Assembly: GCA_003151215.1 (NCBI GenBank)
Contig: PLXB01000477.1
Span: 4,783 to 10,658, forward strand
Origin: Ignavibacteriota bacterium
Lineage (GTDB): Bacteria > Bacteroidota > Kapaibacteriia > Palsa-1295
Length of the DNA: 5,876 bases
Direction of reading: 5' to 3'
In this document: piece after piece, positions 1 through 5,659 of the stretch
Layout of the letters: each line of letters opens with the position of its first letter
Position numbering within the stretch: position 1 is the first letter of the stretch
Notes under the pieces: model-generated
Told to the model about the DNA's origin: nothing
The model's input: the letters and a program-made list of their open reading frames with translations, nothing else
The model's database searches: none
Made by a program: the position numbers and the translations under genes

Positions 1-2
1 GC

Positions 3-293
3 ATGGCAGGTTTTGGCGCGCAGTATTCGCTGCTTTTTACCGATGAATTTTACCGGCGACTCCATCTTCCTGCTTACAGATCATCTTATTCGGATTGGGT
101 GAAGGATTTTACAATGGCAGCACCAAACATAAGGATATCACCTGCTTCTGTTGTTTCGATGACTCCGGAAGAACTAAGGCAATATATTATCGCTGAGCAA
201 ATAAAAAATGCAAGGAAGATCACGCCGAGCCTTAGAGGTGAAATTCAAATATTTGCCGATAGCGTTGAAAATATGTACAAAGATAATCTTTAA
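3..293 (+). CDS. Unrecognised protein, probably the C-terminal end of a longer gene
   Basis: This frame is open from the left edge to a TAA at 291-293. The first visible ATG is at position 3, only two bases inside the window, so the true start probably lies upstream and these 96 residues may be just the C-terminal part. The peptide is soluble-looking, with no signal peptide or membrane segment. It has an aromatic-rich beginning (FTDEFYRRLHLP at about residues 12-23) and a charged, probably helical second half (about 54-96, containing PEELRQYIIAEQIKNAR). I recognise no family and assign no function. The 72 bp between its stop and the next gene contain no clear terminator, so it could be co-transcribed with the Fe-S genes downstream. 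Reading frame and composition support real coding sequence; the start is uncertain. Confidence 0.6.
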   Translation: MAGFGAQYSLLFTDEFYRRLHLPAYRSSYSDWVKDFTMAAPNIRISPASVVSMTPEELRQYIIAEQIKNARKITPSLRGEIQIFADSVENMYKDNL

Positions 294-365
294 ATGTGAA
301 GCTTCCTCAATCCCGAACCGTTGCATTCGCCATTCTGTTTTAGCGCCAGTTAAAAATATAATTCA

Positions 366-1493
366 ATGGGATTTTTTTCAAAAAATAATTCAGCTGTTTC
401 CGAAGCCGATATTCTTGAATCGCTTCGCTCAGTGATTGACCCCGATCTTCATAAAGACGTCGTTTCACTTGGGATGATCAAGAATGTTCTGATCGCAGGC
501 GATCAAGTCTCTTTTGTATTTGAACTTACGACGCCATCGTGTCCGCTAAAGGATAAACTCGAATTCGAAGCACGAACGGCTGTCGAGAAAGTTGCCGGAG
601 AAGGTAATGTGAAAGTAACGATGACTTCCAATGTAGCAATGCAGCAAGGAGTCAACAAGCCGACGGCTCTTTCCGGCGTACGCAATACTATTGCTGTTGC
701 ATCAGGCAAAGGCGGAGTAGGGAAGTCAACCGTTGCTGCGAATCTTGCTGTTGCGCTTGCAAAAGATGGTGCGAAAGTCGGATTGCTCGATGCCGATATT
801 TACGGTCCGAGCATTCCGCTCATGTTCGGTTTGCAGAATCAAAAACCCGAAGCGCAGCAAGTGAACGGCCATGCCATGATGATTCCTCTGGAAGCACATG
901 GCGTGAAAGTCATGTCTATCGGCTTCTTAGTCGATCCGAATACGGCAGTTGTCTGGCGCGGCCCGATGGCTTCCGGTGCGCTGAAGCAATTCATGTCTGA
1001 TGTTCTTTGGGGTGAACTTGACTATCTCATTTTCGATCTTCCTCCCGGAACAGGTGATATTCAACTTACACTTGTGCAAACGATTCCTCTTACCGGAGCC
1101 GTCATCGTCACCACTCCGCAGGATGTAGCGCTTGCCGATGCACGCAAAGCGGTTCGCATGTTTGAGAAAGTGCACGTTCCTGTTCTCGGGATTATCGAGA
1201 ATATGAGTTATTTTATTTGCTCGGCATGCCACCACCGGGAAGAAATTTTTTCTCATGGAGGAGCAGTGATAGCTGCAGCAGAGTTTGGCGTCCCATTCCT
1301 CGGCGAACTTCCTCTTGAGACTTCAGTGCGAGTCGGAAGCGACGAAGGGTCGCCGATCGTCATAAGCGGTCCTGAAACCGAAGCGGCACATTCATTCCGG
1401 GATATTGCACAGGCAATGGCGCAGCAGGTCAGCATTGCAAACTTACTTCCGAACCAGAAACCTATAGAAATCCTTCTTGGTACCGAAGACTAA
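366..1493 (+). CDS. mrp: Mrp/ApbC-family iron-sulfur cluster carrier P-loop ATPase with N-terminal MIP18 (DUF59) domain
   Basis: A 375-residue cytoplasmic protein of normal length for bacterial Mrp/ApbC. Members of this family bind an Fe-S cluster at a dimer interface and pass it to apo-proteins in an ATP-dependent way. Residues about 11-90 form a MIP18/DUF59 domain, with DPDLHKDVVSLGMI at 25-38 and TTPSCP at 55-60 (Cys59). The ATPase domain follows: deviant Walker A GKGGVGKST at 114-122, switch I region LDADIYGPSIP at 141-151, Walker B region FDLPPGTGD at 223-231, and the cluster-binding CxxC at Cys285/Cys288 (ICSACHH). Residues after about 353 form a short variable tail. The ATG at 366 is chosen because the DUF59 domain starts soon after it; no convincing Shine-Dalgarno precedes it, only AT-rich sequence. 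The stop overlaps the start of the NFU gene (TAATG), which fits an Fe-S biogenesis unit with translational coupling. The family call is secure; the clients are unknown. Confidence 0.97.
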   Translation: MGFFSKNNSAVSEADILESLRSVIDPDLHKDVVSLGMIKNVLIAGDQVSFVFELTTPSCPLKDKLEFEARTAVEKVAGEGNVKVTMTSNVAMQQGVNKPTALSGVRNTIAVASGKGGVGKSTVAANLAVALAKDGAKVGLLDADIYGPSIPLMFGLQNQKPEAQQVNGHAMMIPLEAHGVKVMSIGFLVDPNTAVVWRGPMASGALKQFMSDVLWGELDYLIFDLPPGTGDIQLTLVQTIPLTGAVIVTTPQDVALADARKAVRMFEKVHVPVLGIIENMSYFICSACHHREEIFSHGGAVIAAAEFGVPFLGELPLETSVRVGSDEGSPIVISGPETEAAHSFRDIAQAMAQQVSIANLLPNQKPIEILLGTED

Positions 1494-1726
1494 TGAATGA
1501 TCTCCGCTCGCGTATAGAAAAAGCACTGGAATTTTGCCGCCCGTTCCTGAAAGTTGATGAAGGGGATATCGAGCTTATCAGCATTGATGATGCCGCAGGC
1601 ATTGTTGATGTCCGCTTTTTAGGCGCATGCGCAACATGTCCGCTGAAGCTGATGACGCTCCGCGCAGGAATTGAAAGAGCCATCATCTTCGAAGCGCCGG
1701 AGATCAGAAGAATAGAGGAAGTATAA
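1493..1726 (+). CDS. nfu: Stand-alone NFU domain protein (NifU C-terminal domain), Fe-S cluster scaffold/carrier
   Basis: A 77-residue protein made of a single NifU C-terminal (NFU) domain. NFU proteins bind a [4Fe-4S] cluster between two monomers through a CxxC motif and hand it to target enzymes. The motif is GACATCP with Cys46 and Cys49, followed by the typical segment LMTLRAGIER (53-62). The upstream part fits as well: helix RSRIEKALEFCRPFLK, then DEGD at 22-25 where many homologues have DGGD, then the strand IVDVRFLG. There is no N-terminal scaffold or A-type domain, so this is the minimal form. Its ATG shares one base with the TAA of mrp, and the only purine-rich stretch ahead is a weak GAAG inside the mrp end, so translation is probably coupled to mrp. 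The two products likely act in the same Fe-S delivery route; that link is inferred from the overlap and the families. Confidence 0.95.
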   Translation: MNDLRSRIEKALEFCRPFLKVDEGDIELISIDDAAGIVDVRFLGACATCPLKLMTLRAGIERAIIFEAPEIRRIEEV

Positions 1727-1749
1727 TAAGTTTCGCAATATGGTTGTTC

Positions 1750-1841
1750 TGTCATTGCGAGGAGGACTTTAGTCCGACGAGGCAATCTAAAAACTCCGGT
1801 CGTGGGTTACTTTCAAGATTTTAGATCGCTTTGCTATGACA
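1750..1841 (+). repeat. REP/MITE-like imperfect palindromic element
   Basis: A 92-bp intergenic element whose ends are inverted: TGTCATTGCGAGG at the left, and TTTGCTATGACA at the right, which reads TGTCATAGCAAA on the other strand. A second inner pair, GCAATCTAAAA (left) and TTTTAGATCGC (right), extends the symmetry. The left arm carries its own small hairpin, GGACT-TT-AGTCC (1764-1775). Sequences starting TGTCATTGCGAGGAG and ending in TTCGCTATGACA-like strings are dispersed palindromic repeats in many bacterial genomes, so this is probably a non-autonomous, REP-like copy. It lies 24 bp after the NFU stop and could also end or stabilise that transcript. The strand is arbitrary. Copy number cannot be judged from one window. 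Confidence 0.7.
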
Positions 1842-1872
1842 TAAAAAAAATAGGGCAAAATTCAATCCCCAC

Positions 1873-1903
1873 TTGCATACTATTTGCAAACTTCGTACTT
1901 TTG
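1873..1903 (+). promoter_or_regulatory. Bacteroidetes-type promoter for the T9SS cargo gene, with a very short or absent leader
   Basis: TACTTTTG at 1896-1903 matches the TAnnTTTG -7 element of the Bacteroidetes primary sigma factor exactly. A TTG at 1873-1875, 20 nt upstream, is suitably placed for the -33 element. Transcription would start about at the ATG at 1909, giving a leaderless or nearly leaderless mRNA. No Shine-Dalgarno lies between the box and the ATG, in agreement. The assignment is by motif only. Confidence 0.55.
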
Positions 1904-1908
1904 TATCC

Positions 1909-2949
1909 ATGAAATTCATCCTCATCATACTACTGACTTCCGGCGCTCTCCGCGCTCAGGTTCCGCATATTGATTATATGATCGCTGATGAAGCCAAAAG
2001 CCAGTTGCAAATTCATGGTACATTCGGTCCCGATACTACAGGTTTCGTTATTATTGAAAATACAAAACAAACGGTTCGCTCATGGAGCGATACGATGGTC
2101 ATTTGCGATCTTCCGGATAGCGGTGCAGGCTCCGGCGGACATGTAACGGTTCAGCAAATGACGGGGACGAGTAATGAGAGAATGTTGAGTATATTTAAGA
2201 TTTCAGTATTTCACTCAGATTGGTACTATGGAAATGGCGGAAATAATCCTAGAGGTTATTTTACATGGTATATTTTATGGAGAATTGATTTAATGAAGCA
2301 CCATAACAACGATTCTTTGCGAAAATTTGAAATTGCAAAAGTGTCATATGGGAATGCCTACGATCCATTTACTACTAATTCTATCGATGAATTTTGGTTT
2401 GATAGTGCAAATTACAAAAGTTCAGGGATTTCTGTTACTGGCACTATAAATCTATCAGGTTTTACTATCAAATTAGATACAACAATAATGATCTTTGCAA
2501 ATCCCTTCGGTCCTACTGCATATAATTCAGCTTCCTATAATTCTAAAATATTTTCATTCGATACCTTAGGCAATGTTTTTGGCTATTCTGATATGATTGT
2601 TTTACGTGGAGATGAAAAGACTACCGAAAACCAGATTTCTGGTGAAATATTTTATCCACCATCTACAAAAAGCACCGTTTCCCAATTCCTTCGCTCACCT
2701 TCCGATCTCATAAAAATATTATCTCATATCGGCTCGGAAGATCATCTTATTTCCTTCGAAGCAGAAGAGCCGCTTGGAGAAACAACGACTTCGCTTTATA
2801 GCATTGATGGAAGAATGCTGAAGCAGGAGAAAATTTCTATTCCATCGGCGGGAATATATTCATTCGATGTGAGCGGGATAAAGGCAACTGTTGTATTTTT
2901 GGTGCTGAAAACTCAGAAGGGGATTGTGGCGAAGAAGGTTTTGTTCTAA
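1909..2949 (+). CDS. Secreted protein with IPT/TIG-like N-terminal domain and type IX secretion C-terminal sorting domain
   Basis: A 346-residue exported protein counted from the ATG at 1909. An in-frame TTG at 1873 would add 12 residues, but the ATG places the signal peptide (MKFILIILLTSGALRAQ, cleavage after about residue 16) right at the N-terminus and just after the promoter box. Residues about 20-95 look like an IPT/TIG immunoglobulin-like domain: strand patterns around LQIHGTFGPDTTGFVIIEN, then SWSDTMVICDLP and a GSGGHVTV strand. Residues about 100-270 are beta-rich, aromatic and Asn/Ser-rich, with no family I recognise. Residues about 279-346 form a type A T9SS sorting domain, with LYSIDGRMLKQ, SAGIYSFDVSGIK and the Lys-rich end IVAKKVLF. 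The product is therefore expected to pass the outer membrane by T9SS and stay on the surface or be released. It probably forms an operon with the phosphoesterase 5 bp downstream. The middle DNA is clearly richer in AT than both flanks. Its ligand is unknown. Confidence 0.88.
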   Translation: MKFILIILLTSGALRAQVPHIDYMIADEAKSQLQIHGTFGPDTTGFVIIENTKQTVRSWSDTMVICDLPDSGAGSGGHVTVQQMTGTSNERMLSIFKISVFHSDWYYGNGGNNPRGYFTWYILWRIDLMKHHNNDSLRKFEIAKVSYGNAYDPFTTNSIDEFWFDSANYKSSGISVTGTINLSGFTIKLDTTIMIFANPFGPTAYNSASYNSKIFSFDTLGNVFGYSDMIVLRGDEKTTENQISGEIFYPPSTKSTVSQFLRSPSDLIKILSHIGSEDHLISFEAEEPLGETTTSLYSIDGRMLKQEKISIPSAGIYSFDVSGIKATVVFLVLKTQKGIVAKKVLF

Positions 2950-2954
2950 AAAAT

Positions 2955-3917
2955 ATGCGGAATTACAGATCAGCATTTTTGCTTGTTGCCATTCTTTTCT
3001 TTTTCTTTTCAAGGTTTTGTTTCGCACAGACTCCTGATTATTCCGGCTCTTCCAATCGTCTTGATACAGCTTCAAGTTTCATCTTTGTCGGCGATGTTCA
3101 GCTTCGCGGGAAGCCGGAAATTCTTCTTGGCCGCGAAGATAACGTGAATGCAGTTCGTGCCCTCTTGAAAAAGATCGCAGATGAAAATCCTTCCTTCGTT
3201 CTTATCCTCGGCGATCTTACCTCCCCCGGCAGTTCAAAAAAAGCCTGGGAAGATTTGGATGAACTTGCCAAACCAATTCGTGATAAACATATTCCGGTCT
3301 ATCCGCTTCCGGGCAATCATGAATATTTCGGAAATCACGTTGCGGCTTTCAATGAATATTTTTCACGCTTTCCGCAGATTAATAATCAGTTATGGTATTC
3401 AAAACAATGGAAGGATATCGGCATCATCACGCTTGATGCAAATTTTGATCATCTGTCAAAGGATGAAATTCATGACGAGCGCGCCTGGTATCTCGGTGAG
3501 ATGAAAAAGATGCAGGCAGATTCGGCAATTGTCATTATTATCGTCTGTTGCCACGAACCTCCATTTACCAATAGCACCATCGTTTCCGACGATATAGACG
3601 TACAAAAATATTTTGTTCCTGCATATCTCAACACTTCGAAAGCAAAATTATTTTTCAGCGGACATTGCCATTCGTATGAACATTTCCGTATCCACGGAAA
3701 AGATTTCATCGTCTCCGGAGGCGGCGGACCGAGACAGAACTTACAATCTCCTCCAAAAAAATCGCCAAAACAAGATCTCTTCAATGGCGGAAAATGGAGG
3801 AAGCATCATTTCTGCAAACTCATCCGCACTACGGAGGGTTTGCGAATCCAGATGACTCAAATGGATGAAGACTTGAAGAAGTGGTCGGTGGGAGAAGAGA
3901 TCATGGTTCGGAAATGA
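2955..3917 (+). CDS. Exported calcineurin-like metallophosphoesterase
   Basis: A 320-residue enzyme of the calcineurin-like metallophosphoesterase superfamily, expected to hydrolyse phosphate esters with a two-metal centre. A signal peptide covers about residues 1-24 (hydrophobic VAILFFFFSRFCFA, Gln25 first in the mature chain), so it acts in the periplasm or outside. Metal-site motifs appear in order: GDVQ at 46-49, GDLT at 86-89, GNHE at 120-123, CHEPPF at 199-204 (His200) and GHCHSYEH at 236-243. Motif I is normally GDxH in much of the superfamily; here the His position is Gln49, somewhat like purple acid phosphatases, which also lack that His. No T9SS sorting domain follows, and the chain ends soon after the GGGGPR stretch (255-260). 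It starts 5 bp after the T9SS cargo stop with no Shine-Dalgarno, so it depends on the same transcript. Substrate unknown; the family is sure. Confidence 0.93.
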   Translation: MRNYRSAFLLVAILFFFFSRFCFAQTPDYSGSSNRLDTASSFIFVGDVQLRGKPEILLGREDNVNAVRALLKKIADENPSFVLILGDLTSPGSSKKAWEDLDELAKPIRDKHIPVYPLPGNHEYFGNHVAAFNEYFSRFPQINNQLWYSKQWKDIGIITLDANFDHLSKDEIHDERAWYLGEMKKMQADSAIVIIIVCCHEPPFTNSTIVSDDIDVQKYFVPAYLNTSKAKLFFSGHCHSYEHFRIHGKDFIVSGGGGPRQNLQSPPKKSPKQDLFNGGKWRKHHFCKLIRTTEGLRIQMTQMDEDLKKWSVGEEIMVRK

Positions 3918-3941
3918 AGAATGACTTATATAATACCAAAG

Positions 3942-3994
3942 TACATGTAAAATAAGAAAAATCCCAACTGCGAACTCTTCTTATTTTACTTGTA
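3942..3994. terminator. AT-rich hairpin between convergent genes, possible bidirectional terminator
   Basis: The arms TACATGTAAAATAAGAA (3942-3958) and TTCTTATTTTACTTGTA (3978-3994) pair over 17 positions with one mismatch, leaving a 19-nt loop. The hairpin lies 24 bp after the phosphoesterase stop and about 20-25 bp after the end of the convergent lipoprotein gene, so it could serve both strands. The stem is poor in GC and has no separate T-run after it, apart from the T/A-rich arm itself, so it is not a classic intrinsic terminator. Confidence 0.5.
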
Positions 3995-4016
3995 AATGCT
4001 CTACTTGCAAATCTGC
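3987..4016. repeat. Two imperfect tandem copies of a 15-nt unit
   Basis: TACTTGTAAATGCTC (3987-4001) is followed directly by TACTTGCAAATCTGC (4002-4016), with 11 of 15 positions equal. A decayed third start, TACTTC, follows at 4017 inside the end of the lipoprotein gene. The first copy shares its TACTTGTA with the right arm of the hairpin. No function is evident; it may be simple local duplication. Confidence 0.4.
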
Positions 4017-4020
4017 TACT

Positions 4021-4878
4021 TCAGCAACCGGATCGCTTGCCTGAGCATTTGCTCGATCGGACCTTGGTTATCCGGATCTCTCGGATGAGCGGCTTCATAC
4101 CCGGCACGCCAAAGACGATCTTCGGATCGAAGACAAGCCGAAAGTCATATTGATGATTGACGTTAAGAGTGATAGGGGGGCTCAGATCAATCGTAACATT
4201 AGCCGTTATCGATGATTTGAAATCAAACGGATAGCCAATGCCATTAACGTAAGAGATGCCTTCAATAATAAATGTATAGCGTCCGCCGTTGACGAAATCA
4301 CCGAAGAGCGAATCGTTCAATAAGGAAGGATCATCATTTTCATTAAGTTTATGAATCTCAAATTTCGCGCGGTCATAAGTGCCAGGTGGAATGATTACTT
4401 CCGAGATGATCTTTTCTCCGGAATCGTTAAACTCGGCAACGAACGGGACTACTCTGATCGTGCCATCATTTCTGTCAATGCTCACGATAATATCTTTCTC
4501 ATCTTCATCTTGGTCTTTATGACCTTTGCTGTGCCAGTCATTATCTTTAATTACGACAACGGTATCTGTATCTGCGACACCAGCTTGCTCTAATTTCAGA
4601 GAGCTGATAACAACCCGTGCCCGTGTAATAACGACAGAATCGGCAGTCGAATGGAATCCGTTTATGCTTGGTGTCTTTCCATAAGTACTTGAAGAGGAAA
4701 CCGATCTATCAGTAATCCCGGTAAATGTCCGGATATTTGCTTTTGACGATGAAGTCCCCGTTGCAGTGCTCAAACTCGAATTTTCTTTACAACCGGTTAC
4801 CCAGAAAGAAAATACAAGAAGTATGGAAGAAAAAAACATCATGGTAAATCTCTTCTGAATATGCGATACTGTATTCAT
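4021..4878 (-). CDS. Lipoprotein with DUF4382-like character; 3' end probably frameshifted
   Basis: A 285-residue protein with a lipoprotein signal peptide: hydrophobic FFSSILLVFSFWVTGC with the lipobox VTGC, so Cys30 would be lipidated and the protein anchored to an envelope membrane. A Ser/Thr-rich linker (about 33-68) leads to a beta-rich domain. The segments VVITRARVVISSLKLEQ (82-98) and IIPPGTYDRAKFEIHKL (162-178) loosely resemble DUF4382-type putative carbohydrate-binding lipoproteins, a weak assignment. Residues 111-129 (KDNDWHSKGHKDQDEDEKD) are strongly charged and could bind metal. The last 25 residues (basic, two Cys) look unlike the rest. A second frame, open after a stop at codons 244-245 and ending at 4016, instead gives a natural-looking helical tail, GPIEQMLRQAIRLLK, which suggests an indel between about 4095 and 4143. 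The ATG at 4878 is preceded by a weak purine stretch (AGGA about 14 nt away). A 160-bp gap separates it from the barrel gene upstream, so it may have its own promoter. Confidence 0.82.
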   Translation of the reverse strand: MNTVSHIQKRFTMMFFSSILLVFSFWVTGCKENSSLSTATGTSSSKANIRTFTGITDRSVSSSSTYGKTPSINGFHSTADSVVITRARVVISSLKLEQAGVADTDTVVVIKDNDWHSKGHKDQDEDEKDIIVSIDRNDGTIRVVPFVAEFNDSGEKIISEVIIPPGTYDRAKFEIHKLNENDDPSLLNDSLFGDFVNGGRYTFIIEGISYVNGIGYPFDFKSSITANVTIDLSPPITLNVNHQYDFRLVFDPKIVFGVPGMKPLIREIRITKVRSSKCSGKRSGC

Positions 4879-4969
4879 ATCTATTTCTATTCCTGATAAT
4901 TATTGTTAATGCAACTAGTGTAGGATTTACTAACGACATGTAGGAAACCGACAAACCGTGTGCCATAGT

Positions 4970-4985
4970 ACTACGTAACTACATC
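4970..4985. promoter_or_regulatory. Possible operator: tandem ACTAC half-sites upstream of the lipoprotein gene
   Basis: ACTACGTA (4970-4977) is followed directly by ACTACATC (4978-4985), next to the perfect palindrome TAGTACTA (4966-4973). The cluster lies about 90-110 bp upstream of the lipoprotein start, a usual distance for an activator site. No regulator gene is in the window and no known motif is matched with certainty, so this is only a candidate. In the rest of the gap I see no convincing TAnnTTTG promoter for the lipoprotein gene. Confidence 0.2.
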
Positions 4986-4986
4986 C

Positions 4987-5036
4987 TTGATCGGATTCTT
5001 AGATCCTCTGTTTAGATTGAGAGAGTGACCGATCAA
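4987..5036 (-). other. Long-loop stem-loop just after the barrel gene stop
   Basis: TTGATCGG (4987-4994) and CCGATCAA (5029-5036) are perfectly complementary over 8 bp, 34 nt apart, with a possible inner CTCT/AGAG pairing (5006-5009 with 5020-5023). On the minus strand the structure begins 2 nt after the TGA of the barrel gene. No T-run follows, so it may be an RNA 3'-end or processing structure rather than an intrinsic terminator. Confidence 0.35.
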
Positions 5037-5038
5037 CG

Positions 5039-5656
5039 TCAAAACGGCTCCCACTCCGGGAGTTCGATTCGTATCATCAGAGAGAGAAAAGATTTCTGTT
5101 GATCGTTGACGCGCGACCATCGGAATTCGGGCACGATCTTATAGTCGCCGGGAAGATCGATCTCATATCCTGCCGCTAAAGAAAAAGCCATATCCCATTC
5201 GGAACTTGATATGGTATTCCCGAATAATGTTGCCTTCGATAGCAGGCGGTAAATCCCCACAGAAGCATGTGCCTGTATATTATAATCTTGCAGAGATATA
5301 TCACCCATCACAGGAATTGCAGAGAGCGTTGCGCTGATATTCGTCGTGCCGAAACCCGATGCCTGAGCATTTTGCTGAGAAACGGATGCAATATGCTGCC
5401 ACCCTGTTTCGAGTCCAATGGTTATAAAATGATTTCTGCTTCCGCGAATACGAATAAGCCCGGTAAATCCGCCATTCGTATAATCTCCGCCCGGCGAAGC
5501 TGTTGCAGGGACACCCGGCGAGATGTCACGCGAATATCCGCCGCCTCCATCGATCCAAATAGTAAACGGTTTTGCATTTTGAGTCTGCGCGTGAAGAGAT
5601 TGCGATAAAACTATCGCACCACAGAGGAACAGAAAATATCTCCTTCTGCTATTCAA
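5039..5656 (-). CDS. Small outer-membrane beta-barrel protein with TTG start
   Basis: A 205-residue exported protein. Residues 1-23 form a signal peptide: basic NSRRR, hydrophobic YFLFLCGAIVLSQS, cleavage after LHA with Gln24 first. The mature part alternates hydrophobic and polar residues in amphipathic strands (such as FTGLIRIRGSRNHFITIGLETGW, 64-86; MAFSLAAGYEIDL; KIVPEFRWSRV; FLSLMIRIEL) and ends in Phe. This is typical of 8-strand outer-membrane barrels of the OmpA/OmpW-like or porin-family type; I cannot name a subfamily. There is no ATG near the signal peptide. The only plausible start is TTG at 5656, one codon after the in-frame TGA of the upstream phosphodiesterase gene, without a Shine-Dalgarno before it. 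An AAGGAG at about 5641-5646 lies inside the coding region and is followed only by CTG. Translation is probably coupled to the upstream gene. Confidence 0.8.
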   Translation of the reverse strand: MNSRRRYFLFLCGAIVLSQSLHAQTQNAKPFTIWIDGGGGYSRDISPGVPATASPGGDYTNGGFTGLIRIRGSRNHFITIGLETGWQHIASVSQQNAQASGFGTTNISATLSAIPVMGDISLQDYNIQAHASVGIYRLLSKATLFGNTISSSEWDMAFSLAAGYEIDLPGDYKIVPEFRWSRVNDQQKSFLSLMIRIELPEWEPF

Positions 5657-5659
5657 CGA

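Noticed and set aside
357..362. TATAAT just upstream of the mrp ATG
   Set aside because: It is 3 nt from the start codon in an AT-rich stretch, with no suitable upstream element; it would start transcription inside the gene.
208..435. 75-residue + strand ORF bridging the first gene and mrp
   Set aside because: It overlaps two better coding frames, has poor composition and no recognisable domain.
927..1256. Open minus-strand frame inside mrp
   Set aside because: It lies fully inside a gene with intact family motifs and reads as antisense shadow sequence.
1462..1785. 107-residue minus-strand frame over nfu and the palindromic element
   Set aside because: It is antisense to a well-supported NFU gene and its N-terminus is encoded by the repeat element.
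3942..4016. CRISPR-like array in the repeats at the convergent border
   Set aside because: Only two 15-nt imperfect units lie directly side by side, with no spacers and no cas genes.
5267..5608. 113-residue + strand frame inside the barrel gene
   Set aside because: It is basic, Cys/Arg-rich and antisense to a gene with a clear signal peptide and beta-strand pattern.
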